Source: a virus. Taken from it: DNA of 26,104 nt. The notes beneath the pieces were generated by a model. It searched no databases. It saw only the letters and a list, made by a program, of their open reading frames with translations, and was not told the origin of the DNA. Position numbers and translations under genes: made by a program. This document shows, piece after piece, positions 1 through 6,721 of the stretch (position 1 is the stretch's first letter; each line of letters opens with the position of its first letter). The stretch spans positions 1-26,104 of IMG/VR virus record IMGVR_UViG_3300044960_000158. One strand, given 5' to 3'.

Positions 1-378
1 GGTGCCAGGTCTCTCCACGTCGACATCCCGGCAGGCGGGCTCCCACTTCCCCTCGACCGAACGCTAGAGCATGTCGTGTTCGATGTGCTTGGTGCTGGCG
101 CGGCGTTCGGTGTCCCGCAGACGCCGTTGACGTCCGTCGGAATCCCTGTGGGTGACGCGAAGGTCAGGGTCCGCGACGCAGCGTTGCATCGCTATCCCAC
201 CGTCACCCCGGAGGATCTACGGCCCCGTCTCGCTGCGCTGTGGCGCTCCGAGCAGCTTCCCGACGACAAGGACGCTGAGATCACTACCGACCAGCTGACG
301 GCGATCCTGACGCGCATAGCTGCTGGCGACCTCGACCCTGATCACGACCCGGAGCCCGACGGAGGCGAAGAGGAGTGA
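1..378 (+). CDS. C-terminal part of an unrecognised protein (cut by window edge)
   Basis: The frame is open from the first base of the window to the TGA at 376-378, so this is probably the 3' end of a gene that begins outside. A GTG at 76 could act as a start, but no Shine-Dalgarno sequence precedes it and coding-like sequence continues upstream, so I treat the gene as partial. The visible 125 residues end in a very acidic tail rich in Asp, Glu and Pro. I recognise no domain. The stop overlaps the GTG of the next gene (GTGA), so the two are probably translationally coupled and belong to the same early replication operon. Confidence 0.6.
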   Translation, partial: GARSLHVDIPAGGLPLPLDRTLEHVVFDVLGAGAAFGVPQTPLTSVGIPVGDAKVRVRDAALHRYPTVTPEDLRPRLAALWRSEQLPDDKDAEITTDQLTAILTRIAAGDLDPDHDPEPDGGEEE

Positions 379-1148
379 GCGCACAAGCAGTCGGATGGGT
401 CTATCGGTTCTCTCCGCTCCGAGGCGCAGCGTTCAGCGTGCATCTCGCTATCGCCGACTCAGTGAACGACCAGGCCGACTACACGTTCTGGATGGCTCAG
501 GGGACGCTAGCGCGCAAAGCCAGGGTGAGTCGCGCGACATGTCAGCGAGCGATAGACACGCTCATCGACTCCGGCCTCCTAGTCCTCGTAGCACACGGCT
601 CGGGCTCGACGAATCTGTACAGGCTCGTCATGCCAGACGACGTAACGCCGTCGTGGGAGCCACGCAGTAAGCCCCAACCAGCACCCAAGACCAAGCCCCT
701 AGCCACCCCTAACCCGCCTCATGGTGAGGCAGGGGGGTGCCTCACAGTGAGGCAGGGGGTGCCTCATGGTGAGGCAGGGGGGTGCCTCACAGTGAGGCAG
801 GGGGTGCCTCATGGTGAGGCAGTAACCCAAGTAGAACCCAAAGGAGAACCCAAAGGGAACCTAAGGACCGCGACGGACGTGGACGGACGAGCCATCGCGA
901 CCGCGGTATGGGAACGGAAAAAGGAAGCTGGTCAGCCGACCCCGGCGCAACCGTTCGTCGCGGTCGCGAAGATTGCCGACGCGCTCCTTTCTGCCGGGCA
1001 TCAGCCTGCGCGCATCATCGACGCAATGGTCGCAGTCCCGACGATCTCCACCCGATGGGTCGAGGCCGAGCTAGCGAGGAGACGCCCGCAGCGGCGAGCT
1101 GCGGTGTCGGAGGATCGAGACGCGCCAGAAGGGAGGGTCGTGCTGTGA
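375..1148 (+). CDS. Winged-helix replication initiator-like protein with an embedded iteron array
   Basis: The protein has 257 residues. Residues 1-90 look like a helix-turn-helix/winged-helix domain (a stretch around 40-75 with the pattern TLARKARVSRATCQRAIDTL). This resembles the N-terminal DNA-binding domain of phage replication initiators such as DnaD/O-like proteins. Residues 115-150 consist of a 15-residue unit (PHGEAGGCLTVRQGV) repeated twice plus a partial third copy, encoded by DNA repeats listed separately. The C-terminal 90 residues form a second helical domain with a basic, Arg-rich end. A DnaC-type loader follows directly with a GTGA overlap, the classic initiator-loader order of lambda O/P-like modules. 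The GTG start at 375 has GGAGG at 361-365. The role as origin-binding initiator is inferred from domain, repeats and neighbour; family assignment is moderate. Confidence 0.7.
   Translation: MSAQAVGWVYRFSPLRGAAFSVHLAIADSVNDQADYTFWMAQGTLARKARVSRATCQRAIDTLIDSGLLVLVAHGSGSTNLYRLVMPDDVTPSWEPRSKPQPAPKTKPLATPNPPHGEAGGCLTVRQGVPHGEAGGCLTVRQGVPHGEAVTQVEPKGEPKGNLRTATDVDGRAIATAVWERKKEAGQPTPAQPFVAVAKIADALLSAGHQPARIIDAMVAVPTISTRWVEAELARRRPQRRAAVSEDRDAPEGRVVL
716..866. repeat. Iteron-like palindromes and direct repeats: probable replication origin inside the initiator gene
   Basis: Five 15-base palindromes with arms GCCTCA/TGAGGC lie at 716-730, 739-753, 761-775, 784-798 and 806-820. Their three-base centres alternate TGG, CAG, TGG, CAG, TGG. 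Centre spacing alternates 23 and 22 bp, about two helical turns, and the full period is 45 bp. Immediately downstream are three direct repeats: GAACCCAAAGG at 834-844, the same at 846-856, and GAACCTAAGG at 857-866. They are purine-rich and poorer in GC than the surroundings. This layout, binding sites followed by a less stable segment inside the initiator gene, matches the lambda origin within gene O. Origin function is inferred. Confidence 0.65.
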
Positions 1149-1831
1149 CCGATGACAACGCCCCGCAGTCGATCGGCGAAGCGCTCGCAGCAAGAACCGG
1201 CCAGCTAGCCGAGAAGGCCAGCACCCGCCCGCCTCGCCGCCCGTCCATTGACCTCGAGGACCCGGAACTCGACGAGTTCCGCGCCTTCGGCCTCGGCGCT
1301 CTCAGGGACGCATCGTGGTCGACGATCATCCCTTCCCGGTTCGCGAGGGCGTCGCTGGACGACCTTCCCGACGGCGAGGTCCGCTCATGCCTAGAGGAGT
1401 GGTCGCGATCACCGCAGGGCCGTAATCTCGTGCTGCTCGGCCCGGTCGGAACCGGCAAGACGCACGCAGCTGTCGCAGCGTGCCGGCCAGCACATTACTC
1501 GGGGCTCACTGTCCAGTTCTCCCCGCTCGTTGAGCTTCTGGACTCGCTCCGCCCACAGTCGCGCGAGGAAATGTCGCTGTGGGACCTCGTGGACATTGAT
1601 CGGCTCATCATCGACGATCTCGGTTCGGAGCGCCCGACCGACTGGACCGCCGAACGACTCTACGCCCTCCTCAACCGCCGGTGGCTGGAGGAACGCCCGA
1701 CGATCGTCACGACGAACCTCGAAGCGTCCGCGCTTGAAGAAGCAGTCGGGCCCCGTTCGTTCTCGCGGCTTGTCGGCAACGACGCGGTCGTGCTGAGACT
1801 GTCAGGGAAAGACCGGAGGAGGAAACGCTAG
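1145..1831 (+). CDS. DnaC-like helicase loader (AAA+ ATPase)
   Basis: This 228-residue P-loop ATPase has Walker A GPVGTGKT at residues 99-106 and Walker B LIIDDLGSE at about 154-162, the pattern of DnaC/IstB-type helicase loaders. TTNLEAS resembles the sensor-1 segment, and the PRSFSRL stretch near the C-terminus matches the conserved arginine region of DnaC. Proteins of this family load the replicative hexameric helicase at an origin. No DnaB-like helicase is in the window, so it probably recruits the host's or one encoded elsewhere. The open frame extends upstream to 908. GTG at 1145 is preferred because GGGAGGG lies at 1131-1137 with seven-base spacing and the start overlaps the initiator stop as GTGA. 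Confidence 0.82.
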   Translation: MTDDNAPQSIGEALAARTGQLAEKASTRPPRRPSIDLEDPELDEFRAFGLGALRDASWSTIIPSRFARASLDDLPDGEVRSCLEEWSRSPQGRNLVLLGPVGTGKTHAAVAACRPAHYSGLTVQFSPLVELLDSLRPQSREEMSLWDLVDIDRLIIDDLGSERPTDWTAERLYALLNRRWLEERPTIVTTNLEASALEEAVGPRSFSRLVGNDAVVLRLSGKDRRRKR

Positions 1832-2181
1832 TGGGTTGCAGCCTGTGCGACAACGGATGGGTCACCGTCCCACCCGAGTACGCCGAAAGGCTCGTGCAGG
1901 CAATCGACCTGCCGGACGGGCAGGGTCCCGAATGGGACGCTATCCGCGCGGAAAAACTCGCTGAGTATGAGCGAGCGAAAAGAGCGGCAGGTGAGCACGT
2001 CTACCCGTGCGAGCGATGCCAACCGGAATCGTTCGCACGCTGGGCTTCCCGCCACTACGAGCCCGGCCATCATCTCGTCGACTGCGGAGAATGCGCCGCG
2101 ATCAGAAGGTCGCGGGCGCCTAAGCGGCGTCTAGCTTCCCCCTCTCCGCCTCCGATGCCGGAACGAAAGGACCTCCTCTGA
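1831..2181 (+). CDS. Small cysteine-rich (zinc-ribbon-like) protein
   Basis: The protein has 116 residues with CxxC pairs CSLC at residues 3-6, CERC near 60 and CGEC near 87. The spacing suggests one or two zinc knuckles, the first pair matching the third. The C-terminal 30 residues are basic and proline-rich and probably disordered. The GTG start shares its first base with the loader stop (TAGTG), and the strong GGAGGAGG at 1815-1822 supports it. Small Cys-rich proteins of this kind are frequent in actinophage replication operons, but I know no defined function. A nucleic-acid-binding accessory role is only a guess. Confidence 0.6.
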   Translation: MGCSLCDNGWVTVPPEYAERLVQAIDLPDGQGPEWDAIRAEKLAEYERAKRAAGEHVYPCERCQPESFARWASRHYEPGHHLVDCGECAAIRRSRAPKRRLASPSPPPMPERKDLL

Positions 2182-2933
2182 TGACAGCGGCGATTGTGCC
2201 TAGGCACCCGGCGAAGTTCTCCGCGCCGATCATCGCCGCGGCGAAAGACGAAATGTCGTCGTGGCTAGCAACACTCGACAGGTCGCCTGTACGGGTCCTT
2301 GACCCGTTCGCTGGTGTGGGCCGCTGCCATCTCCTCGCCGACCTGCCAGGCGTCGATACCGTTGGTGTTGAGCTGGAGCCGGAGTGGGCTACCGCGCACA
2401 GTAGAACGATCGTCGGTTCAGCGCTTGCTCTCCCGTTCGACGACGACACGTTCGACGCTTTGTTCACGTCGCCGTGCTACGGCAACCGCATGGCCGACCA
2501 CCACGACGCCAAAGACCCGTGCCGATGCTGTGACGGCGGCGGCTGCGGCGCCTGCGACAACTCCGGCCTGTCAAAGCGCCACACGTACCGGCACGCTCTC
2601 GGTCGCCAACTGACGGCCGGGTCAGCAGCAGCGATGCAGTGGGGCACCGAGTACCGCGTGTTCCACGAGCTGGCGTGGCGGGAAGCGCTCCGGGTGCTCC
2701 GACCCGGAGCGCTCCTGCTTGTCAACGTGTCGAACCACATCCGTTCCGGCGTGGAACAGCCCGTCGTTGAGTGGCACCTAACCGAGTTCCTGCGTCTCGG
2801 ATGCCGCCTGCGTGCCGCGCACCGCATCGAAACGCGCAGAAATCGTCAGGGAGCGAACCGCGACGCACGCGTCGACGGCGAACTTCTGCTTGTCATGAAC
2901 GCCAGCAGCAACCCGAACCGGAGGCTTCTGTGA
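2181..2933 (+). CDS. DNA methyltransferase (N4/N6 amino type) with a Cys-rich insertion
   Basis: This 250-residue SAM-dependent methyltransferase has motif I DPFAGVGR near residue 41 (SAM binding) and motif IV TSPCYGNR near 97, a variant of the TSPPY catalytic loop of amino-methylating DNA methyltransferases. Between the catalytic loop and the rest of the fold lies a short insertion with five cysteines (CRCCDGGGCGAC, near residues 113-124), similar to a DnaJ-type zinc knuckle. The domain order (motif I before IV) is like other phage orphan methyltransferases. No restriction endonuclease partner is visible nearby, so protection from host restriction or epigenetic marking is more likely than a complete R-M system. 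The ATG overlaps the previous stop as TGATG. Confidence 0.78.
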   Translation: MTAAIVPRHPAKFSAPIIAAAKDEMSSWLATLDRSPVRVLDPFAGVGRCHLLADLPGVDTVGVELEPEWATAHSRTIVGSALALPFDDDTFDALFTSPCYGNRMADHHDAKDPCRCCDGGGCGACDNSGLSKRHTYRHALGRQLTAGSAAAMQWGTEYRVFHELAWREALRVLRPGALLLVNVSNHIRSGVEQPVVEWHLTEFLRLGCRLRAAHRIETRRNRQGANRDARVDGELLLVMNASSNPNRRLL

Positions 2934-3301
2934 AACGCAGCCAGCCGATCAGACGTAACGCCCAGCTTCAGCGGCGCACGCCAGGACCAGCACGCCAAAG
3001 CCGTGTGAAGCGTCAGTCAGCAAAGCGCAGAGCGGAGCGGGCTCTACGCGTCGAGGTAGTAGCGGCGGCTCGTCTTCGCGACGGAGGATGCGTTGCTAAG
3101 GGTCGTGTTCCTGGCGTTGAGTGCGCCGGCCCACTCGACGGCGACGAGATCATCGCACGGTCTGCGTGGCCGGGCGGCCACCTCGTCCTAGAGAACGTGC
3201 AAACTTTGTGCCGAGCCCATCACGAGTGGAAGCACGCGCATCCGATCGCGGCACACGACCTCGGGCTCCTGCGCTGGAGCTGGGAGCGGCCACAGCCATG
3301 A
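2930..3301 (+). CDS. HNH endonuclease-like protein
   Basis: The protein has 123 residues. The N-terminal 40 are strongly basic, which suggests DNA or RNA contact. The C-terminal half has an HNH pattern: a cysteine pair (CVAKG...VECAG), an acidic DGDEI segment where the first metal-binding His often lies, then the Asn of ENVQTLC, followed by CRAHHEWKH. Phage HNH proteins are nicking or double-strand endonucleases and many sit beside terminase genes. Here it lies about 10 kb upstream of terminase within the replication operon, so a role in recombination or as a relic of a homing nuclease is also possible. The open frame reaches upstream, but GTG at 2930 with GGAGG at 2920-2924 and a GTGA overlap is the better start. 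Confidence 0.75.
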   Translation: MKRSQPIRRNAQLQRRTPGPARQSRVKRQSAKRRAERALRVEVVAAARLRDGGCVAKGRVPGVECAGPLDGDEIIARSAWPGGHLVLENVQTLCRAHHEWKHAHPIAAHDLGLLRWSWERPQP

Positions 3302-3585
3302 CCTACGGGCAGCGCGCGAGAGCGATCATCGCAGCAGAACGCCTCACCCTCGACCGACTGGAACGCCACGAGCTAGCCGAGTTCCTGGTCGGCCACGAAG
3401 GGTCATGGTCGACGCTCAGCGAAGACGACGCCCGTCGGATAGCGGACGCACTCGACGCATTCGTTGCGGTGCAATGGCTGCTCCTGCAACGCCGGCAACG
3501 CATCAGGGCCAGGCCGAGCACGAGCCGTGGACAACGCCCCGCGCCTCGGCTACCATCGCCTGAGGCTAGGAGCGGAAAGGGATGA
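3298..3585 (+). CDS. Hypothetical protein with basic C-terminus
   Basis: A protein of 95 residues with no recognised domain. The first 60 residues are predicted helical (GQRARAIIAAERLTLDRLER, then SEDDARRIADALDAFVAVQWLL); the remainder is Arg/Pro/Ser-rich and probably disordered. The start overlaps the HNH gene stop as ATGA, so it is likely coupled to it. Its last 60 bases contain a promoter-like sequence for the next gene. The coding status rests on frame continuity and overlaps at both ends. Confidence 0.5.
   Translation: MTYGQRARAIIAAERLTLDRLERHELAEFLVGHEGSWSTLSEDDARRIADALDAFVAVQWLLLQRRQRIRARPSTSRGQRPAPRLPSPEARSGKG
3528..3556 (+). promoter_or_regulatory. Sigma70-like promoter
   Basis: TGGACA at 3528-3533 and TACCAT at 3551-3556 are separated by exactly 17 bases. 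The -10 box is preceded by GGC, giving the GGCTACCAT block that recurs in related form before several later genes. It lies inside the end of the preceding gene and would start RNA near 3563, about 20 bases before the next start codon. Confidence 0.5.
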
Positions 3586-3980
3586 CTATGGACTTCGAGG
3601 GCCTCGCAGTAATCGGTGCGGCCGTCAAGCTGACGAACACCGCGAAAGTGGTCACCGAAGCATTGGATGGCGTCGTGTCAGACCTGAGCATCGGCGACCG
3701 GGTGTGCGTTGTGATCGAAGGTGTGGTCACAGACGTAGCGTTCCCAGCCGCCGTACGCGGCGACCTGCTCGGACCCCGCATCCGAGCCCATTCGGTGCGG
3801 GCCGAAGCCGCAGCGTTCGTTGACGACGAGATGGTCGACGATCTGCTCGCCGAAGCGAAGGAACGTGCACTGGCCGTGAGGGAAGCCGCGGCGGGCATCG
3901 TTCGTCTCCCTCTCGACGACGACGAACCCGGAGACAACAACTACGACTACGACGACATGGGGGTTTCCGATGGCAGCTGA
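3582..3980 (+). CDS. Hypothetical protein, possible oligonucleotide-binding-like beta fold
   Basis: A protein of 132 residues. The first 70 are rich in alternating hydrophobic/beta-type residues (DRVCVVIEGVVTDVAF), followed by a helix (VDDLLAEAKERALAVREAAAG) and an acidic Asp/Tyr tail. The tail resembles those of single-stranded-DNA-binding proteins, but I cannot identify the OB fold by eye and do not assign that function. Two starts are possible: ATG 3582 with AGGAG at 3568-3572 and an ATGA overlap, or ATG 3588 with GGAAAGG at 3574-3580 at better spacing. A promoter-like element at 3528-3556 may give it its own transcript. Confidence 0.55.
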   Translation: MTMDFEGLAVIGAAVKLTNTAKVVTEALDGVVSDLSIGDRVCVVIEGVVTDVAFPAAVRGDLLGPRIRAHSVRAEAAAFVDDEMVDDLLAEAKERALAVREAAAGIVRLPLDDDEPGDNNYDYDDMGVSDGS

Positions 3981-4212
3981 CCAAGCTGAGAAGGAACTAG
4001 CGATCCTCGACGAGCTAGCGAAGAACGCGCAACGTCTGACGGAGGCCGAGGCGCGCTGTTCCTCGCTGCGCGAGTACAGGGGTCGCCTCCTCGTTGAGGC
4101 CCGATCCCTCGACAGGCCGGTGAGCTGGTCCAGGCTGTCATCAGCGTGCGGCCTCACGGACCCGTCAACGATCAAGGCTTACAACAAGGCTTTAAGCGAG
4201 GCGGAGCCATGA
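3970..4212 (+). CDS. Small helical protein with HTH-like segment
   Basis: A protein of 80 residues. Residues 4-45 form a charged heptad-like helix (coiled coil likely). Residues 52-75 (SWSRLSSACGLTDPSTIKAY) look like a helix-turn-helix in which the recognition helix would be DPSTIKAYNKA. The gene overlaps the previous one by 11 bases and the next by 4 (ATGA). The family is unknown to me; a small DNA-binding regulator is a plausible but weak inference. Confidence 0.5.
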   Translation: MAADQAEKELAILDELAKNAQRLTEAEARCSSLREYRGRLLVEARSLDRPVSWSRLSSACGLTDPSTIKAYNKALSEAEP

Positions 4213-4445
4213 GTCTGTGGCAGGCCGCCGCTGTGGCGCTGGCGTTCGCCGTCGGCGCAGTCTACGGCTGGGCATGCGCGGCGTCCAGGTCCGACGACCG
4301 ACACGCCGCCGAGATGGAGGCGGAGCGACGACGCACCGAGCACTTCCGGCGCGTCGCCGTGCGTGAGGCGCGCGCCCGCATCCTCGCCGAGCAGGTCGCC
4401 GGCATCGGCGAAATGACTACGCCACCAGCGAAGGAGTCACCATGA
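4209..4445 (+). CDS. Small single-pass membrane protein
   Basis: A protein of 78 residues. Residues 3-26 are a hydrophobic Ala/Val-rich stretch that can span the membrane, followed by a charged helix of Arg, Glu and Ala. An N-in or N-out anchor with a cytoplasmic coiled coil would fit. The start overlaps the previous stop (ATGA) and the next gene follows with another ATGA overlap. From here to about 6714 the codons are dominated by GCC, GGC and CTC, unlike the upstream genes. Function is unknown; a holin is unlikely from the single short segment and replication-operon setting. Confidence 0.5.
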   Translation: MSLWQAAAVALAFAVGAVYGWACAASRSDDRHAAEMEAERRRTEHFRRVAVREARARILAEQVAGIGEMTTPPAKESP

Positions 4446-4654
4446 CTATCCCTGCCTCGGTCGCCATGCCGCTTCTTGGCGACACCGAACCCGGCGCGGC
4501 CGCCGCGGCCCGCCTCGTCGACATGCTCGACGCCCTCGGCCTCGAGGTCGACATGTGCACCTGCGACGACGACGGCTCCACCGTCGTGCGATTCCCGTCC
4601 CGTCACGCCGCCGAGGTACGCCTGCGTGAGCTGATCGCCGAGGTGGAGCGATGA
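4442..4654 (+). CDS. Small hypothetical protein next to the sliding clamp
   Basis: A protein of 70 residues with an alpha/beta pattern: helix (AARLVDMLDALGL), strand (EVDMCTCDDD), strand (STVVRFPS), helix (HAAEVRLRELIAEV). It resembles many tiny phage proteins of unknown function. AAGGAG at 4431-4436 precedes the ATG at 4442 by five bases, and the gene overlaps both neighbours by four bases, so it is certainly placed to be translated with the clamp gene that follows. Confidence 0.5.
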   Translation: MTIPASVAMPLLGDTEPGAAAAARLVDMLDALGLEVDMCTCDDDGSTVVRFPSRHAAEVRLRELIAEVER

Positions 4655-5727
4655 GGGCCCGCATTGAGCGGGACGAGCTGCGGTCGCTCGTGCGCGCCGT
4701 CATGCCAGCCGTCGACAAGAGGGCGTCTGGGCTGGACGCGCTGTGGTGCCTGCGGATCGAGACGACCCGCAGCAGCCTCGCTGTCACCGCATCCAACATC
4801 GACCTCACCATCGAGTCATCAACCGCCGCTATCGATTACATCGAGCCGGGCGTCGTGCTGGCGCCGGCGTCACGGCTGGCCGCCGCGGTCGACAGGCTCG
4901 GCGACGGTGCGGTGACCCTCACCGCCGGGGAGGGGACGCTGACTGTCGCCGGGTCGCTCGGCAGCGTGACGCTCCGCACTGTCGACCCGCAGCACTGGCC
5001 GACCGGCCTCGACCTCGGCGACGAGGAGGTCAGTGTCGTGCTCGACGCCGACGCTCTGGATGTGCTGCGTCGCGTCGCACCCTTCTGCTCGACCGACCCA
5101 AGTCGCCCGATCCTGTGCGGCGTCACCTTCGACCCTGAGGCGGGGACCGCGGTCGCCACCGACTCCTACGCGATGGCTGTCGGCCAGGTCAAGGTGGAGC
5201 TACCAGCCTGCATCGTGCCGGGTCCGGCGTTGTCGGCGGTGCTCGCCGCTGCCGGTGACGGCCCGGTTACGGCCGTGGTGGACGCCGACCATCGCCGCAT
5301 CGAGCTCGGCGTCGACCGGACACGCTGGGTGGTGCGGCTCATCGCCGCCGATCCGATCGACTACGGTCGGATGCTCCCGTCCGACATGCCGCATCAGCTC
5401 ACGACCGAGCGCAGCGCTCTGCTCGACGCGCTCGACCTCGCCGACGTCGTGCTCAACCGCAGCGACGGCGTCCCTGCCGTGCGGCTCAGCGCCGACGGCA
5501 GCGGGACGCTCGACGTGACGGCGACACAGACCGACGTCGGTGACGTCGACTCGACCGTCGACGCCGACGGCGAGATCGGCATCACGGTCAGCACGCGGCT
5601 GATGCGCCAGGCGCTGCGCGCCATCGACGACGAGCGGGTCACCGTGCAGACCACCGACGCGCTCAAGCCGCTCCGCATCGACTCGGAACGCCTGACGCTC
5701 CTCGTCATGCCGGTGCGTGTGTCGTGA
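4651..5727 (+). CDS. dnaN-like: DNA polymerase III beta-like sliding clamp
   Basis: The 358 residues match the usual length of bacterial beta clamps (about 366 in E. coli) and allow three similar domains. Recognised clamp signatures are RPILCGVTFD followed by VATDSYAMA in the middle domain, DYGRMLP (the equivalent of the conserved DYRRVIP loop), and the C-terminal LVMPVRVS, matching the family's terminal LLMPMRL. A beta clamp encircles DNA and tethers polymerases and repair enzymes. No polymerase is in this window, so it may hold a host or phage polymerase encoded elsewhere. It is followed by a RusA-like gene with a GTGA overlap. The start is ATG at 4651, overlapping the previous stop. Confidence 0.85.
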   Translation: MRARIERDELRSLVRAVMPAVDKRASGLDALWCLRIETTRSSLAVTASNIDLTIESSTAAIDYIEPGVVLAPASRLAAAVDRLGDGAVTLTAGEGTLTVAGSLGSVTLRTVDPQHWPTGLDLGDEEVSVVLDADALDVLRRVAPFCSTDPSRPILCGVTFDPEAGTAVATDSYAMAVGQVKVELPACIVPGPALSAVLAAAGDGPVTAVVDADHRRIELGVDRTRWVVRLIAADPIDYGRMLPSDMPHQLTTERSALLDALDLADVVLNRSDGVPAVRLSADGSGTLDVTATQTDVGDVDSTVDADGEIGITVSTRLMRQALRAIDDERVTVQTTDALKPLRIDSERLTLLVMPVRVS

Positions 5728-6173
5728 CCACCGAGGTCAGCCGCGACATGCGGCTGGAGGTGAGCAGACACCTCCAACGGTCGCTCGCGGAGCGCACCGT
5801 CAGCAGGTGGCTGATCGTGGAGCCGTCCTCGAGGCGACCGTTCACGGTCAACGACTCCAGGAGGGCGCACCACATGCGCTGGGCGAAGCTCGTCGAGGAG
5901 ACGCGGGGCCGCTGGCATCTCCTCGCCGTCGAGGAGGCGGTGCCGTATTTGCGGCGCGCCCGCATCACGGTGCTGCCGCTGCACCGCGACCTGCGGTCCC
6001 CGCAGGACGTCGCCGCGTGCGCGCCGGAAGCAAAGGCGGCGATCGACGGGCTCGTCGACGCCGGCGTGCTCGTCGACGACGACGCCGAGCATCTGATCAG
6101 CGTCACGTTCCTGCCGCCGCTGCGCAACTGCGGCACCGACGGCATGGCATTACTCATCGAGGAGGTGTCGTGA
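5724..6173 (+). CDS. RusA-like Holliday junction resolvase
   Basis: A protein of 149 residues. The C-terminal half carries the RusA-type arrangement: an acidic/Asp segment (SPQDVAACAPEAKAAIDGLVDAG) followed by VDDDAEHL, corresponding to the catalytic Asp cluster and the DGL-ag-v-DDD pattern of RusA resolvases. The first Asp pair common in the family (PDxDN) is reduced to SPQD here. Such enzymes cut four-way junctions as dimers and help resolve replication or recombination intermediates before packaging. The location immediately after the clamp fits. The GTG start overlaps the clamp stop. An unassigned basic protein is the alternative; I rate the family as likely. Confidence 0.62.
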   Translation: MTTEVSRDMRLEVSRHLQRSLAERTVSRWLIVEPSSRRPFTVNDSRRAHHMRWAKLVEETRGRWHLLAVEEAVPYLRRARITVLPLHRDLRSPQDVAACAPEAKAAIDGLVDAGVLVDDDAEHLISVTFLPPLRNCGTDGMALLIEEVS

Positions 6174-6688
6174 CGGTGGCCGCCGACGACCGGACCCGCC
6201 GCCGCGCCCTCGACATCTACCGGCGCGAGGGGGCGACCGCTGCTGCCGCTGCCGTGGGTGTCACCCGTCGCACTGTGCACCGCTGGGCGCGTGAGGCCGG
6301 CGTCGAGTGCGGCTGGACACCGCCACCACCGACGGCGGTGCACGGCACCTTGACGCGCTATCACCGCGGCTGCCGCTGCGACGACTGTCGTGCCGCGAAC
6401 GCCGCCCGAGGATGGGCCCGGCGTCACGACCCGGACTGTGACTGCGTGGTCTGTGACCTGGCAGACAGGGCGCGCGACGGGTCGCGGGGGATCACGGCCG
6501 CCGATTATCGGTCGCCGGCGGTGCGCGCGCTCGACCGGCGTCGATTGCCGCGCAAGCGGACGGCGGCGGCTGTGGAGTCAGAGAGCAAGGAGCAGACGAT
6601 GTCGGTGTCCACAACGGCATCCACTATGGCGTCTGGGGTGGCAAGTCGGAGCGGCAGCGCCGCGGGATGCGCCGCGCCATCCGCATGA
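6170..6688 (+). CDS. HTH and Cys-rich phage protein, 3' end possibly frameshifted
   Basis: A protein of 172 residues as read. Residues 5-40 form a helix-turn-helix (GATAAAAAVGVTRRTVHRWAREAG). Residues 57-80 contain HGTLTRYHRGCRCDDCRAAN, a Cys-rich block seen repeatedly in actinophage small proteins, and DCDCVVC follows; together they may bind zinc. The last 29 residues are low-complexity Ser/Ala/Thr and look unlike the rest. In the -1 frame over the same bases is a clear WhiB C-terminus (listed separately), so the natural product may change frame near 6590. The GTG start overlaps the RusA-like stop as GTGA. A transcriptional regulator is the likeliest role. Confidence 0.6.
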   Translation: MTVAADDRTRRRALDIYRREGATAAAAAVGVTRRTVHRWAREAGVECGWTPPPPTAVHGTLTRYHRGCRCDDCRAANAARGWARRHDPDCDCVVCDLADRARDGSRGITAADYRSPAVRALDRRRLPRKRTAAAVESESKEQTMSVSTTASTMASGVASRSGSAAGCAAPSA

Positions 6689-6714
6689 CTGAGCCGGTCG
6701 ATCGGCTGGCATGA
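6595..6714 (+). pseudogene. WhiB-like C-terminal domain in the -1 frame, without its own start
   Basis: Reading from 6595 to the TGA at 6712-6714 gives 39 residues including GIHYGVWGGKSERQRRGMRR, the hallmark G-V-W-G-G turn and basic helix of WhiB proteins (compare SGVWGGMSEDERRALKRR of mycobacterial WhiB1). The frame is open only from 6457, contains no ATG or GTG start before the motif, and lacks the four iron-sulfur cysteines. It overlaps the tail of the preceding HTH/Cys gene. AAGGAG at 6587-6592 lies just upstream. It is a decayed remnant, a product of -1 frameshifting, or a sequencing error. Confidence 0.5.
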
Positions 6715-6721
6715 GTGAGCT

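Noticed and set aside
716-820. Repeat array as a CRISPR
   Set aside because: The units are palindromic, the intervals are repeated rather than unique, and the array is in frame within a gene; an iteron origin fits better.
1015-1458. Antisense reading frames across the initiator and loader genes
   Set aside because: They are shadows of genes with clear motifs on the + strand, with no ribosome-binding sites and low-complexity composition.
2771-2929. Upstream extension of the HNH gene
   Set aside because: It would overlap the methyltransferase and has no start signal; GTG 2930 has GGAGG and a GTGA overlap.
5394-6427. Long antisense frames over the clamp and resolvase
   Set aside because: Result of high GC; the + strand products carry family motifs.
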